Positions 20,253 to 29,040 are shown, counted from the first letter of the stretch. The stretch: DNA of 44,109 nt from Rhodobiaceae bacterium (GCA_002699615.1 PAAM01000016.1:1-44109); one strand, 5' to 3'. Notes: generated by a model not told the origin, from the sequence alone. Program-made: numbers and translations.

Positions 20253-21086
20253 ATGAGTGAATCACATAGTAAAAATCACGACTACCATCTAGTTGATCCA
20301 AGTCCATGGCCAGCTATTGGTGCAATCGCAGCATTTGTAACGGCAATTGGAGCCGTCATCTATTTTCATCAAGGTAGCTATTGGCTGTTAATTATTGGTC
20401 TTATTGCTGTACTTTACACAATGTACGGGTGGTGGCGTGAAATTATAAAAGAAGGAAGTAAGGGCGATCATACCCCAGTTGTACAGTTACATCTCAGATA
20501 TGGCATGATTATGTTTATCGCGTCAGAAGTTATGTTCTTTGTTGCTTGGTTTTGGTCTTATTTCGATGCATCACTTTACGCTGGTGAAGCGCAACAATAT
20601 CTTAGAACTGAGCTTACTGGTGGTCATTGGCCACCTGATGAAATAGCAACATTCGATCCATGGCATTTGCCGTTACTTAATACACTGATATTATTAACGT
20701 CTGGGACAGCTGTCACATGGGCTCACCATTCATTGCTTCATGACGATAGAAGAGGTCTAAGACTTGGCTTACTGATTACAGTCGGGCTTGGTGCAATATT
20801 TACTTGTGTTCAGGCGTATGAATATACTCATGCTGCATTTAATTTTTCAGGCCATATCTATGGGGCAACATTTTTTATGGCAACTGGCTTTCATGGTTTT
20901 CATGTTCTGGTTGGTACAATTTTCTTGATTGTCTGCACACTTCGTGTTGGGGCGGGTCATTTCAAGAAAGATCAGCATTTTGGTTTTGAAGCCGCAGCAT
21001 GGTACTGGCATTTTGTTGATGTTGTGTGGCTATTCTTATTTGCAGCAATCTATGTTTGGGGAGCGGGCGACATAATACCGCATTAA
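20253..21086 (+). CDS. ctaE: Cytochrome c oxidase subunit III
   Basis: Seven-helix core subunit that stabilises the oxidase. 277 residues. HDYHLVDPSPWPAIGA at the start, RYGMIMFIASEVMFFVAWFWSYF, the GGHWPP loop, and the C-terminal WHFVDVVWLFLFAAIYVWG are all signatures of subunit III. It follows ctaG after a 57-base gap. In many alphaproteobacteria a DUF983 gene comes next; here surf1 follows after 85 bases that hold no gene. Confidence 0.97.
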   Translation: MSESHSKNHDYHLVDPSPWPAIGAIAAFVTAIGAVIYFHQGSYWLLIIGLIAVLYTMYGWWREIIKEGSKGDHTPVVQLHLRYGMIMFIASEVMFFVAWFWSYFDASLYAGEAQQYLRTELTGGHWPPDEIATFDPWHLPLLNTLILLTSGTAVTWAHHSLLHDDRRGLRLGLLITVGLGAIFTCVQAYEYTHAAFNFSGHIYGATFFMATGFHGFHVLVGTIFLIVCTLRVGAGHFKKDQHFGFEAAAWYWHFVDVVWLFLFAAIYVWGAGDIIPH

Positions 21087-21171
21087 TTCAAGAGCAGCGT
21101 ATTTAAGTGTATTTGTAAACAACCCATCCCTGATATATTCTCTCCTATATTAGTAACTGAAAAATCATAAG

Positions 21172-21885
21172 ATGATCAATTCGAAAAATATAATAATGAA
21201 TTTCTCTGTACTGTTGGCTCTTGTCATTCTTTTGGCCCTTGGCACGTGGCAAATGGATAGAAAAGGTCAAAAGGCAGCGCTTCTAGAAAAGTTAGAGAGA
21301 GTTAATGAAGATATTATTGAGCTTCAGTCAGTTAATATAAATGAAGACAATCTTGATAGTTGGCTATACCGAAAGTTGCAAATTGACGGTAATTTTATCT
21401 CTGATAAAAACCTTTTCGTGTTCGCTCATTTATCAGAACCGCGCGGTTCCTATGGGGGTGCGGGGTATTGGATAATGACCCCATTTTTGGCTAATAATGG
21501 AAAATTAATAATTATAAACCGTGGCTTCATACCCCAGAATATGTTTGATGACTTTTTCGAAGGAATAAATCAATATGATAAGGAAAAAATAACAGGCTAC
21601 GTAAGAAAGTTTGACGAAAAGAATTTTTTTACACCCACAACAGACTATGATCAGAAAATATTATATCTCTTTGAGAAAACTGATATAAAAAAAATATTTA
21701 ATTTAAATAAAATCGAGCCGTACTTTATAGATCTGATTGATTTAGATCAAAATATACCGCAGTCAAATGAAACACTATTAAAGTTTCCTGATAATCATCT
21801 TTCTTATGCAATAACATGGTATGGTCTTGCAACAGCTCTATTATTTATATATTTTTATTCAAGGAATAGACGTAAAAAAAAATGA
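21172..21885 (+). CDS. SURF1-family oxidase assembly factor
   Basis: Membrane protein that helps insert haem a into subunit I. 237 residues with a helix at each end (about 8-23 and 213-229) and a periplasmic domain between. LALGTWQMDRKGQK is the SURF1 start (usually LGxWQxxR), with WLYRKLQIDGNFI, GGAGYWIMTPF, and the closing NHLSYAITWYGLATALLFIYF. Last clear member of the cox operon; thrC follows after 6 bases. Confidence 0.93.
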   Translation: MINSKNIIMNFSVLLALVILLALGTWQMDRKGQKAALLEKLERVNEDIIELQSVNINEDNLDSWLYRKLQIDGNFISDKNLFVFAHLSEPRGSYGGAGYWIMTPFLANNGKLIIINRGFIPQNMFDDFFEGINQYDKEKITGYVRKFDEKNFFTPTTDYDQKILYLFEKTDIKKIFNLNKIEPYFIDLIDLDQNIPQSNETLLKFPDNHLSYAITWYGLATALLFIYFYSRNRRKKK

Positions 21886-21891
21886 CTTAAA

Positions 21892-23277
21892 ATGTTATAT
21901 TTTAGCACACGAAATACAGAAAAAAAATTTACATTTGAAGAGATAATTCTCAATGGACTCGCGGAAGACGGTGGCTTGTACATTCCCGAAAAAATACCAA
22001 CATTGACAGTTAATGATATAAATAGATTACTGAGTTATGACTATGAAACAATTGCTTATGAAATAATTATAAAATTTACAGGTCAAACCTTTACATCTGA
22101 TGTACTGAAGAAGATGATCCATGACTCCTACAGCTCATTCAGAAGTGATGTTGTCACGCCATTAATAAAAATAGATGACTCATTATCGATATTAGAATTA
22201 TTTCATGGCCCAACTCTCGCTTTCAAAGATTTGGCAATGCAACTATTATCACGAATGATAGAGGAGATTTTATCTCGGAATAAGTCAAAAGCCTCAATAA
22301 TATGCGCAACATCCGGCGATACTGGAGGGGCAGCTGTAACTTCATTCGCAAATAAAAGAAATATCAAACTATTTGTTTTGTACCCAAAAGATAGAATATC
22401 AGAAGTTCAAAGGAGGTTTATGTCAACAGTTCATGCTGATAATGTAAAAGTAATATCAATTGATGGTAATTTTGATGACTGCCAAAATATTGTCAAAACC
22501 TTATTCAATGATAGAGAGTTTTCAAAAAAAGTCAGCTTAACAGCTGTCAATTCAATAAACTGGGCAAGAATAATGATACAAATAATCTATTATTTTAGCG
22601 CTTTATCACAATATATTGGTGAAAAAAAGAATATAAATTTTATTGTTCCAACAGGTAATTTTGGAGATATATTTGCAGGATATATTGCAAAGAAAATGGG
22701 TTTACCAATTCATAAACTGGTTATTGCGACAAATATTAACAATATCCTGGAGAGGTGCCTAAAAACAGGAATTTATGAAGTTTTTGAATCAATACAGACA
22801 AATTCACCATCGATGGATATACAAATATCAAGTAACTTTGAACGCTTACTTTTTGATTTATTAGATATGAATTCAGAAAATGTAGAAAAAAAAATGAGTG
22901 ACTTAAATAAATACGGGAAGTTTGAATTAGGTTTATCGGAGGCAGAGTCGTTTAAGAACTTGTTTGATGCAGGATCACTAAAAGAAGATGAAACCATAAA
23001 CATAATAAAAGACGTATATGAACATACTAATAATATAATTGATCCACATACTGCAATAGGGGTAGGAGTTCATAACAAAAATAGTTACGAAAATTCTATT
23101 GTTTTATCAACCGCGCACGCTGCAAAATTTCCGAATACTGTTGAAAAGGCTATTGGAGTATATCCAGAACTTCCAATAAAAAGCGATGATATATATCAAA
23201 TGCAAGAAAACATTATCAATCTCAAGAGTGACATAGACGAAATAAGTTCATATATAAAAAAAAATTTTAGTGAGTAA
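21892..23277 (+). CDS. thrC: Threonine synthase
   Basis: PLP enzyme that turns O-phosphohomoserine into threonine. 461 residues, the long form found in proteobacteria and fungi. N-terminal MLYFSTRN and EDGGLYIPE are family-typical. The PLP lysine is K112 in GPTLAFKDLA; ATSGDTGGAA and PTGNFGDIFAGYIAKKMG follow, and HTAIGVG lies near the end. The partner kinase thrB is at 26380 on the other strand. thrC is 6 bases after surf1 and 4 bases before the M16 peptidase, a linkage shared by many alphaproteobacteria. Confidence 0.97.
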   Translation: MLYFSTRNTEKKFTFEEIILNGLAEDGGLYIPEKIPTLTVNDINRLLSYDYETIAYEIIIKFTGQTFTSDVLKKMIHDSYSSFRSDVVTPLIKIDDSLSILELFHGPTLAFKDLAMQLLSRMIEEILSRNKSKASIICATSGDTGGAAVTSFANKRNIKLFVLYPKDRISEVQRRFMSTVHADNVKVISIDGNFDDCQNIVKTLFNDREFSKKVSLTAVNSINWARIMIQIIYYFSALSQYIGEKKNINFIVPTGNFGDIFAGYIAKKMGLPIHKLVIATNINNILERCLKTGIYEVFESIQTNSPSMDIQISSNFERLLFDLLDMNSENVEKKMSDLNKYGKFELGLSEAESFKNLFDAGSLKEDETINIIKDVYEHTNNIIDPHTAIGVGVHNKNSYENSIVLSTAHAAKFPNTVEKAIGVYPELPIKSDDIYQMQENIINLKSDIDEISSYIKKNFSE

Positions 23278-23281
23278 TTAA

Positions 23282-24541
23282 ATGACAATAACAGAAAGCA
23301 GAACATACAATAATATTCGAATAATATCTCAGCACATGCCAAACCTCAGTTCAGTTTCCCTTGGAATTTGGGCTGAAGTTGGTTCACGAAATGAGTCAGA
23401 GAAAGAGCAGGGAATATCTCATCTTTTGGAGCATATGGCATTCAAAGGAACAAAGACGAGGACAGCAAGGCAGATTGCAATGGAAATTGAGAATGTTGGC
23501 GGTGATATAAATGCCGCCACAAGCGTTGAAAGAACATCCTATTTTGTGAGGTTGTTAAAGAATGATATTGAAATTGGTATTTCAATTTTATCAGACATAA
23601 TACAAAATTCTATATTTGACCCAATCGAATTGGATAAAGAAAAGAACGTTATTTATCAGGAGCTTGCTTCTTACAGGGACTCACCAGATGATACAGTATT
23701 CGAAAACTTTCAGAGCGCCGCTTATCAGGATCAGGCGATTGGGAGATCCATACTTGGTAACAAGGAAACTCTGACGAATATAAAATCTGATGATTTGATA
23801 ACATATTTAAACAAATTCTATCATTCTAATAACCTAACAATAGTTGCAACTGGTTCAGTTGACCACACTCAGCTACATAATTTTTGTGAAAAATATTTCA
23901 AATTTATTCAAAGTGGTGATACGCCTCAAACTAAAAAAGCACACTACAAACCAAGTCAAATATTAGAAAATAGAGACATAGAGCAGGCTCATATCATTTA
24001 TGCATTTGAAGGTTGTTCTTACCATGATGACAATCTCTATGTAGCTCACCTCTTCTCTAATATTCTTGGAGGTGGAATGTCATCCCGGCTCTTTCAAAAT
24101 ATAAGGGAGAGTCGCGGGCTTGCTTATTCTGTGTTTTCTTTTTCATCAAATTACAAAGATACGGGTATTTTTGGAATTTATTCGGCCACTTCATCAGATA
24201 AAGTGAATGAGTATAGTGAAGCTGTGGCAAATGAAATTTTAAATTGTGAGAAAAATATAACCGATCAAGAAATTATTAAGGCAAAGAAACAATTAAAAGC
24301 GGGATTACTTATGTCATCAGAGAGTCCAATGGAAAGAATGAATCAAATTGCAAGACAAATATCAATATATGGTAGGATTATTGACATAAATGAAACTCTT
24401 GAAAGGATAGATGCCATTAAAAAAGATAACATAATTAATTTCATATCAGACACTTTTAAATCAGAAAAACTTACAATTAGTGCTCTTGGAGCAATCTCAA
24501 AACTCTCGGATCAAGATGTTATAAAAAATTTTTACCACTAA
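23282..24541 (+). CDS. M16 family zinc peptidase (mitochondrial processing peptidase-like)
   Basis: Relative of the mitochondrial processing peptidase beta subunit and PqqL-type peptidases. 419 residues. The inverted zinc motif HxxEH is intact (H47, E50, H51 in HLLEHMAFKG), with the distal Glu in the NVIYQELASYRD region. The C-terminal half has GGGMSSRLFQNIRESRGLAYS, typical of MPP. It has no signal peptide, as is usual for this thrC-linked group, and its substrate is not known. The next gene begins 17 bases after its stop. Confidence 0.92.
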   Translation: MTITESRTYNNIRIISQHMPNLSSVSLGIWAEVGSRNESEKEQGISHLLEHMAFKGTKTRTARQIAMEIENVGGDINAATSVERTSYFVRLLKNDIEIGISILSDIIQNSIFDPIELDKEKNVIYQELASYRDSPDDTVFENFQSAAYQDQAIGRSILGNKETLTNIKSDDLITYLNKFYHSNNLTIVATGSVDHTQLHNFCEKYFKFIQSGDTPQTKKAHYKPSQILENRDIEQAHIIYAFEGCSYHDDNLYVAHLFSNILGGGMSSRLFQNIRESRGLAYSVFSFSSNYKDTGIFGIYSATSSDKVNEYSEAVANEILNCEKNITDQEIIKAKKQLKAGLLMSSESPMERMNQIARQISIYGRIIDINETLERIDAIKKDNIINFISDTFKSEKLTISALGAISKLSDQDVIKNFYH

Positions 24542-24545
24542 TAAC

Positions 24546-24552
24546 GAGGTGA
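24546..24552 (+). promoter_or_regulatory. Strong Shine-Dalgarno GAGGTGA that sets the GNAT start at ATT 24559
   Basis: GAGGTGA is a seven-base match to the anti-Shine-Dalgarno and sits 6 bases before an ATT codon in the acetyltransferase frame. Its last three bases are an in-frame TGA, so translation cannot begin further upstream. No ATG, GTG, TTG or CTG occurs in frame until TTG 24619, 66 bases away. Confidence 0.75.
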
Positions 24553-24558
24553 GTTAAA

Positions 24559-25131
24559 ATTTTTAGAAATAATAAAAATAATATATATTCTCAAGATCTA
24601 ATTCTTAGATATCCCAGATTGGCTGATTATAAGAAATGGAAAAATATTCGGGAGTCAAGTAAAGGCTTTCTTACGCCTTGGGAGCCAACTTGGTATCCGG
24701 GAGAACATAGTTTAAAAAGATACCTCAAGCTTCTAACGATATACTCTCAGAAAAGAAAAAATAATACTCAATATTCTTATTTTATTTTCAATAAAAAAAA
24801 TGAATTACTGGGTGGTATAAACGTTTTTAATATAAAAAAGGGTATATCACAGAGCTGTACAATTGGGTATTGGATAGGTGAGGTGCATGCTAATCAAGGT
24901 TATATGACAAGATCCCTTTTAGCATTACTTTATCACTTATTTAATAATTTATATTTTAACCGAGTTGAAGCCGCGTGTGTGCCGAACAATATTCCATCAA
25001 AGAGCCTCCTCAAGAGACTTGGATTTGACGAAGAAGGCTACGCAAAGGATTATTTAAGAATAAATGGAAGATGGGAAGACCATATTCTCTTTTCATTAAG
25101 GAAAGTAAGTTATCATGGTCAACACAAATAG
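24559..25131 (+). CDS. GNAT N-acetyltransferase, RimJ/RimL-like; probable ATT start
   Basis: Acetyl-CoA transferase of the RimJ type, which acetylates protein N-termini. About 190 residues from the ATT at 24559; starting at TTG 24619 would cut into the first conserved strand. LILRYPRLADYKKWKNIRE and FLTPWEPTW form the RimJ-type N-terminus, IGYWIGEVHANQGYMT is the acetyl-CoA region, and VEAACVPNNIPSKSLLKRLGF (motif B) ends with GFDEEGYAKDYLRINGRWEDH. Position after the M16 peptidase is conserved in many alphaproteobacteria. It overlaps the next gene by 17 bases. The true acetylation target is unknown. Confidence 0.9.
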   Translation: MFRNNKNNIYSQDLILRYPRLADYKKWKNIRESSKGFLTPWEPTWYPGEHSLKRYLKLLTIYSQKRKNNTQYSYFIFNKKNELLGGINVFNIKKGISQSCTIGYWIGEVHANQGYMTRSLLALLYHLFNNLYFNRVEAACVPNNIPSKSLLKRLGFDEEGYAKDYLRINGRWEDHILFSLRKVSYHGQHK

Positions 25132-25954
25132 GAATTATCTAAGTATAATATTCGGATTGTTATTTATTTTATTTTTGATTATTCTTGCCTATTTTAATAA
25201 AAATGCAGCTGTACCCATGAAAACAGATTGGCATATCAATATAAATTCAAAAATGCGAATTGTTATGTCCGAGTTCAAAGACAATACTTTATATATAGGT
25301 TTTGAGATTAGCTTAGATGATGAAACATACACCTATTGGTCAAATCCAGGCGATAGTGGTATTGAGCCAAATATTTCTATAAGCGCAAAGAACATAAAAA
25401 ATCATAAGGTACTTTGGCCCCTTCCTGAGATGATTAAAGATGATTTTGGCACAAATTATGGATATTACGGTAATAATATAATTCCAATCAAAATTTCATT
25501 AGGAAACACAAATGATCCCTTTGATCTTGATTTATACTATAATTTAGGAGTATGTAACAATATCTGCATACCAATTGATGGTAAAATTAAAATTACTATC
25601 CTTGATAGCTATCGTTATTATAGAAAAAAATCCAATACAAGAATTCAAAAAGCATTAGAAATGACTCCTACCTATCGGCCTGACGGCATGGAATTTATTA
25701 GTGCAATTAATCTAATGCAATTAGACAATAACGAAATTATAAATTTAGAATTTTCCGAACCAATTAGAAAAATATACCCCATGATTTCTGATAAATTTTA
25801 CCTTTCAGATATTGAGAATATTAAAGATTCATATAAAAGTTACAATTTCTCATATAGCCCGAAAAAGAGAAATGAAAAAATTAGTAAAAAGAGGTTTTCG
25901 GTAATTATTTTAAATGATAAGGAATTTTTTATTGAGGACTTTACTATTGATTAA
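25115..25954 (+). CDS. Membrane-anchored DsbD alpha-domain-like protein
   Basis: 279 residues. An N-terminal hydrophobic anchor (about 9-28) is followed by a predicted periplasmic domain with TYTYWSNPGDSGIEP, VLWPLPE, and NLGVCNNICIPIDG. These resemble the N-terminal (alpha) domain of the thiol reductase DsbD, which passes electrons to periplasmic partners. The redox pair would be the C-x3-C in VCNNIC. There is no DsbD membrane (beta) or thioredoxin (gamma) domain in the protein or next to it, so any electron donor lies elsewhere. It overlaps the GNAT gene by 17 bases at its start and the convergent rnhA by 11 bases at its end. The ATG at 25115 is the only good start. Confidence 0.75.
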   Translation: MVNTNRNYLSIIFGLLFILFLIILAYFNKNAAVPMKTDWHININSKMRIVMSEFKDNTLYIGFEISLDDETYTYWSNPGDSGIEPNISISAKNIKNHKVLWPLPEMIKDDFGTNYGYYGNNIIPIKISLGNTNDPFDLDLYYNLGVCNNICIPIDGKIKITILDSYRYYRKKSNTRIQKALEMTPTYRPDGMEFISAINLMQLDNNEIINLEFSEPIRKIYPMISDKFYLSDIENIKDSYKSYNFSYSPKKRNEKISKKRFSVIILNDKEFFIEDFTID

Positions 25955-26399
25955 TCTTAGCGTTTATAATAGCTTGAGTTGCTAGTTCATCTGCGATTTC
26001 GTTCCCTTCATTTCCTTCATGACCTTTGACCCAATTCCAATCAATTTTGTGCTTCTTTGCCGCTTTCAGTAACTGAACCCATAAGTCTTTATTCTTAACT
26101 TCTTTATTATTGGCATTTTTCCAATTATTCTTTTCCCAATTTATAATCCATTTTGTGATCCCGTCCTTTAGATATACCGAGTCAGTAAAAAGCATAACGT
26201 TACATGGTCTTTTTAAGGCATTTAATCCCTCAATTGCTGCCATAAGTTCCATCCTATTATTCGTCGTATTTATTTCAGATCCTGAAATCTTTTTTTTGTT
26301 ATTTTCATAAATTAGATAGGCCCCCCAGCCACCATATCCTGGATTACCCGAACAGGCACCGTCTGTATAAATTATAACCTTATTTATCATAAATTCCAT
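25944..26399 (-). CDS. rnhA: Ribonuclease HI
   Basis: Cuts RNA in RNA-DNA hybrids. 151 residues with the full catalytic set: D13 (YTDGACSGNPG), E51 (NNRMEL), D73 (FTDSVY) and D137 (GNEIADELA), plus the WVKGHEGN loop. The ATG at 26399 overlaps thrB by 20 bases; ATG 26390 (MINKV) is an equally good start with a shorter overlap. thrB-rnhA pairing is common in alphaproteobacteria. Confidence 0.97.
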   Translation of the reverse strand: MEFMINKVIIYTDGACSGNPGYGGWGAYLIYENNKKKISGSEINTTNNRMELMAAIEGLNALKRPCNVMLFTDSVYLKDGITKWIINWEKNNWKNANNKEVKNKDLWVQLLKAAKKHKIDWNWVKGHEGNEGNEIADELATQAIINAKINQ

Positions 26400-27351
26400 A
26401 ATCCAGTGGACTCGTTACAGATTGATGAAATTGCAGCTTATTATAATATTCATTTGGATCTTTTGGTATTACAAGAGCATTTTGATCTCTCTTATTCCAA
26501 TCGACCAGGCGGGTAAGTAAGAATCTTAGCGCACTACCGCGACACATAATAGGTAAATACTGTATTTCATATTCAGTTAAGCCTTTCAAGGTTCGATAGC
26601 CTTCTAGTAGATGGGAAGCTTTAGTGATGTTAAAAGAGTAGTCACTTTCAAAACACCAAGCATTTATGCAGATTGCGATATCAAATATATAAAATTCATT
26701 ACATGCAAAATAAAAATCAATTACACCTGTGAGTTTATTATTCTTGAAAAAAATATTATCAGGAAATAGATCACCGTGTATAATTCCATTTGGTAGATTA
26801 TCTGGCCAGTTATCCATAAGAAAATTGTGTTCAATAGATAAATCTCTGTATAATTTGTCCTCTTGCTCAGTCGATACCTCCTTGATCATCTTTAAAAGCT
26901 CAGCCCAATGTTTTAAGGATAATGCATTTTCTCTGTATAGACTTAAATCAGTTGTTTTGAGATGGATGTTTGCGAGCGTTTGGCCAACAAGGAAGCAATG
27001 TTCATTTTTTATTGTCAGAGTTGATTTACCTGGTAAGAAACTAAAAATTGCAGCATATTTGTTATTAAGTTTTTCGGTATAACTCCCATTGTTCATTTTA
27101 ATGGGATTTGGGCAGTCTATATTTTTATGATTCAGCTCTACTAATAGATTAATAAAGAATGGTAAATCCCCATGCGAAACTCTATTCTCATAGAGGGTTA
27201 ATATGAATTTTTTGTTTTTTGTTACCAGTATATAATTAGTATTTTCAACGCCTTGAGAAATCTCAATTATTTCTTCAAGGTCTCGTATTGAGTAGAATTT
27301 TTCAAGAAATTCTTGAGCTTCACTAAAACTTACCTTTGTATACACAGCCAT
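26380..27351 (-). CDS. thrB: Homoserine kinase (type II, aminoglycoside-phosphotransferase fold)
   Basis: Phosphorylates homoserine, giving the substrate of ThrC at 21892. 323 residues from the ATG at 27351, which begins MAVYTKVSFSEAQEFL as in other alphaproteobacterial ThrB proteins; the open frame upstream is only a hydrophobic artefact. The fold is the kinase type, with GVENTNYIL, the catalytic-loop HGDLFPDNIF, and VIDFYFACNEFYIFDIAI. It is unlike the GHMP-type ThrB of enteric bacteria. Overlaps rnhA by 20 bases. Confidence 0.95.
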   Translation of the reverse strand: MAVYTKVSFSEAQEFLEKFYSIRDLEEIIEISQGVENTNYILVTKNKKFILTLYENRVSHGDLPFFINLLVELNHKNIDCPNPIKMNNGSYTEKLNNKYAAIFSFLPGKSTLTIKNEHCFLVGQTLANIHLKTTDLSLYRENALSLKHWAELLKMIKEVSTEQEDKLYRDLSIEHNFLMDNWPDNLPNGIIHGDLFPDNIFFKNNKLTGVIDFYFACNEFYIFDIAICINAWCFESDYSFNITKASHLLEGYRTLKGLTEYEIQYLPIMCRGSALRFLLTRLVDWNKRDQNALVIPKDPNEYYNKLQFHQSVTSPLDYGIYDK

Positions 27352-27437
27352 TAGTTTAATTATTTCTTTATTTATAAATTTATATAGCTTTATCAGCGAT
27401 ATTATGAATAATATAGTTATCAACATAATTGTTCAAA

Positions 27438-27443
27438 TATAAT
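27438..27443 (+). promoter_or_regulatory. Candidate -10 box (TATAAT) of the 27457 lipoprotein gene
   Basis: A consensus TATAAT hexamer lies 13 bases before the ATG at 27457, which would leave a very short 5' leader. No good -35 box is visible at 16-18 bases. In such AT-rich DNA the hexamer may be chance. Confidence 0.3.
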
Positions 27444-27456
27444 CCTTGAATAACAA

Positions 27457-28035
27457 ATGAAAAAACTATTATCATTTTTGCTGATCTTATTATTAACATC
27501 CTGTGAAACTGTATCGGATTTTAGTGTGCCTAATCTTGGTATGCCAGATCTAGCTAAATACAATATCAATCCTTTTTCAAGAAATAACTCTAAAGAATTA
27601 ACCTGCCCTAAGCCGATGATACTTGCAGATGCGATTAGTATAACAGAGTTTGAGGATTTTGGATTTAATGATGAGTCCAATATTATATACAGGGCTCGCA
27701 TTGATAGAATTGATTATGAGTGTAATATTGAACCTAATTATACAATAGGCAACCTATTTATCATTGGAACAGTATCTTTGGGTCAAGAAGCACAGGATAA
27801 TTCCTATTCTTTGCCTGCGTTTGTGGCTGTAATAAATAATAAGAACGAAGTGATTTCACGGAGTTATGTTGATATGAATGTTAGCGTACCCGAAGGAGCA
27901 ACTTTGGCAAGATTTGAATTTATTTTTGAAGACTTTAAGCTGAATTTTGAGCGTTCAAAAAATACTAATGATTATCAAATTTTAGTGGGCTTCAAGCTTA
28001 CAGCCGATCAAGTTCAATTTAACAAGAATTTATAA
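27457..28035 (+). CDS. Predicted lipoprotein, conserved alphaproteobacterial type, unknown function
   Basis: 192 residues. The signal (1-15) ends in the lipobox LTSC with C16 as the lipid-bearing residue. A Pro/Asn-rich spacer leads to CPKPMILADAISITEF, then a beta-rich domain with YRARIDRIDYEC, and the closing YQILVGFKLTADQVQFNKN. That closing motif (GF-LT-xQ-x3-N) recurs in unannotated alphaproteobacterial lipoproteins as I remember them. Divergent from thrB (105-base gap) and ending 8 bases from the convergent atpF. No function can be assigned. Confidence 0.75.
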   Translation: MKKLLSFLLILLLTSCETVSDFSVPNLGMPDLAKYNINPFSRNNSKELTCPKPMILADAISITEFEDFGFNDESNIIYRARIDRIDYECNIEPNYTIGNLFIIGTVSLGQEAQDNSYSLPAFVAVINNKNEVISRSYVDMNVSVPEGATLARFEFIFEDFKLNFERSKNTNDYQILVGFKLTADQVQFNKNL

Positions 28036-28043
28036 AACCAAAA

Positions 28044-28523
28044 TTATTTTCTGATTTGTTTAATACCATCTTGAAGGATTTTATCATATGAGCTTGGCTT
28101 TATATTATTTGACGTAATAGACTTATTTATTGCTTCAAAAATAACCTCGCTAACTTCATCTTTAATGGCACTTAAGGCTTCTACTTCAGCGCGTTTTAAT
28201 TTCTGATCGAGTAACTTCCTCTTTCTTTCAAGGCTTTCCTCTAATTTAATTTTCGCATCTTTTTCATAGTTTTTCGCAATTTTTTTTGCATCATCTATAA
28301 TTGCTTTAGCAGTCTTTTCAGCCTCTTTATTCTTTTTTTGAAACTCTGCTAGAACTGTTTGTGCTTCTTCTCTAAGCTTTTTTGCTTCTTCCAACTCATC
28401 GCTAATTTTCTGCGAACGGTTATCGAGAATTTTTGCAATTTGCCCTGGTACTTTAAAATACACTAAGAGCAGAAGAAACATTATAAACCCAATCGCGACC
28501 CATGTTGCATCTTTTTCTAACAT
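28044..28523 (-). CDS. atpF: ATP synthase F0 subunit b
   Basis: Half of the peripheral stalk that holds F1 to the membrane. 159 residues: one N-terminal membrane helix (about 7-25, WVAIGFIMFLLLLVYFKVP) and a long charged coiled coil with the LDNRSQKISDELEEAKKLREEA pattern seen in b subunits. It pairs with b' (next gene upstream), as in other alphaproteobacteria and plastids. Last gene of the smc-atpIBEF'F run. The F1 genes are not in this window. Confidence 0.94.
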   Translation of the reverse strand: MLEKDATWVAIGFIMFLLLLVYFKVPGQIAKILDNRSQKISDELEEAKKLREEAQTVLAEFQKKNKEAEKTAKAIIDDAKKIAKNYEKDAKIKLEESLERKRKLLDQKLKRAEVEALSAIKDEVSEVIFEAINKSITSNNIKPSSYDKILQDGIKQIRK

Positions 28524-28536
28524 ATTCTACTATCCA

Positions 28537-29040
28537 TTATTTTTTTACTAAGATCTTTATATTATTTGCTAGTGTATCCGTGACTAAGGGATTTTCACCA
28601 AAAACTGTTGATAGAATATCATTAGATACGTCGTGCGCAATTTTTTCCGAGTTTGCAAGTACGGCCCCCTTCTTTTTTTCAAGTTCAATCTCAAATTTAT
28701 TTATCAGGTCGCGGCTTTCATTTTCAAAAACACTGTTCTCTTCTTCAATGAAAATATTTAGCTTATTTCTTGAGTTTGACAAATAGTTTGAGGCGTTCTC
28801 TTGAGCTTCTTTTATTGATTGAAGATAGCCTTGTTCGGTAATTTCAGACTCTTTTTTAAAATTTTCTGCATCCTCAACATCCCTAGCTATTATATCTTCT
28901 CTGGTTTCAATAACATTTGCGATTTTAGGTAAGGCGTATTTGGACATCACCACATATAGTATGATGAAAGATATTACCAACCAGAATATTTGCGAGGCAA
29001 AGTATTCTGTATTTAATTGTGGCATACCCGATTCTGACAT
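28537..29040 (-). CDS. atpG: ATP synthase F0 subunit b'
   Basis: Second, diverged b-type stalk subunit. 167 residues. It begins with GMPQLNTEYFASQIFWLVISF, the b' signature, followed by the membrane helix (to about 42), KYALPKIANVIETREDI, and a coiled coil. Having separate b and b' genes is typical of alphaproteobacteria, cyanobacteria and plastids. 13 bases separate it from atpF. The symbol follows the alphaproteobacterial use of atpG/atpF2 for b'; other databases write atpF'. Confidence 0.93.
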   Translation of the reverse strand: MSESGMPQLNTEYFASQIFWLVISFIILYVVMSKYALPKIANVIETREDIIARDVEDAENFKKESEITEQGYLQSIKEAQENASNYLSNSRNKLNIFIEEENSVFENESRDLINKFEIELEKKKGAVLANSEKIAHDVSNDILSTVFGENPLVTDTLANNIKILVKK

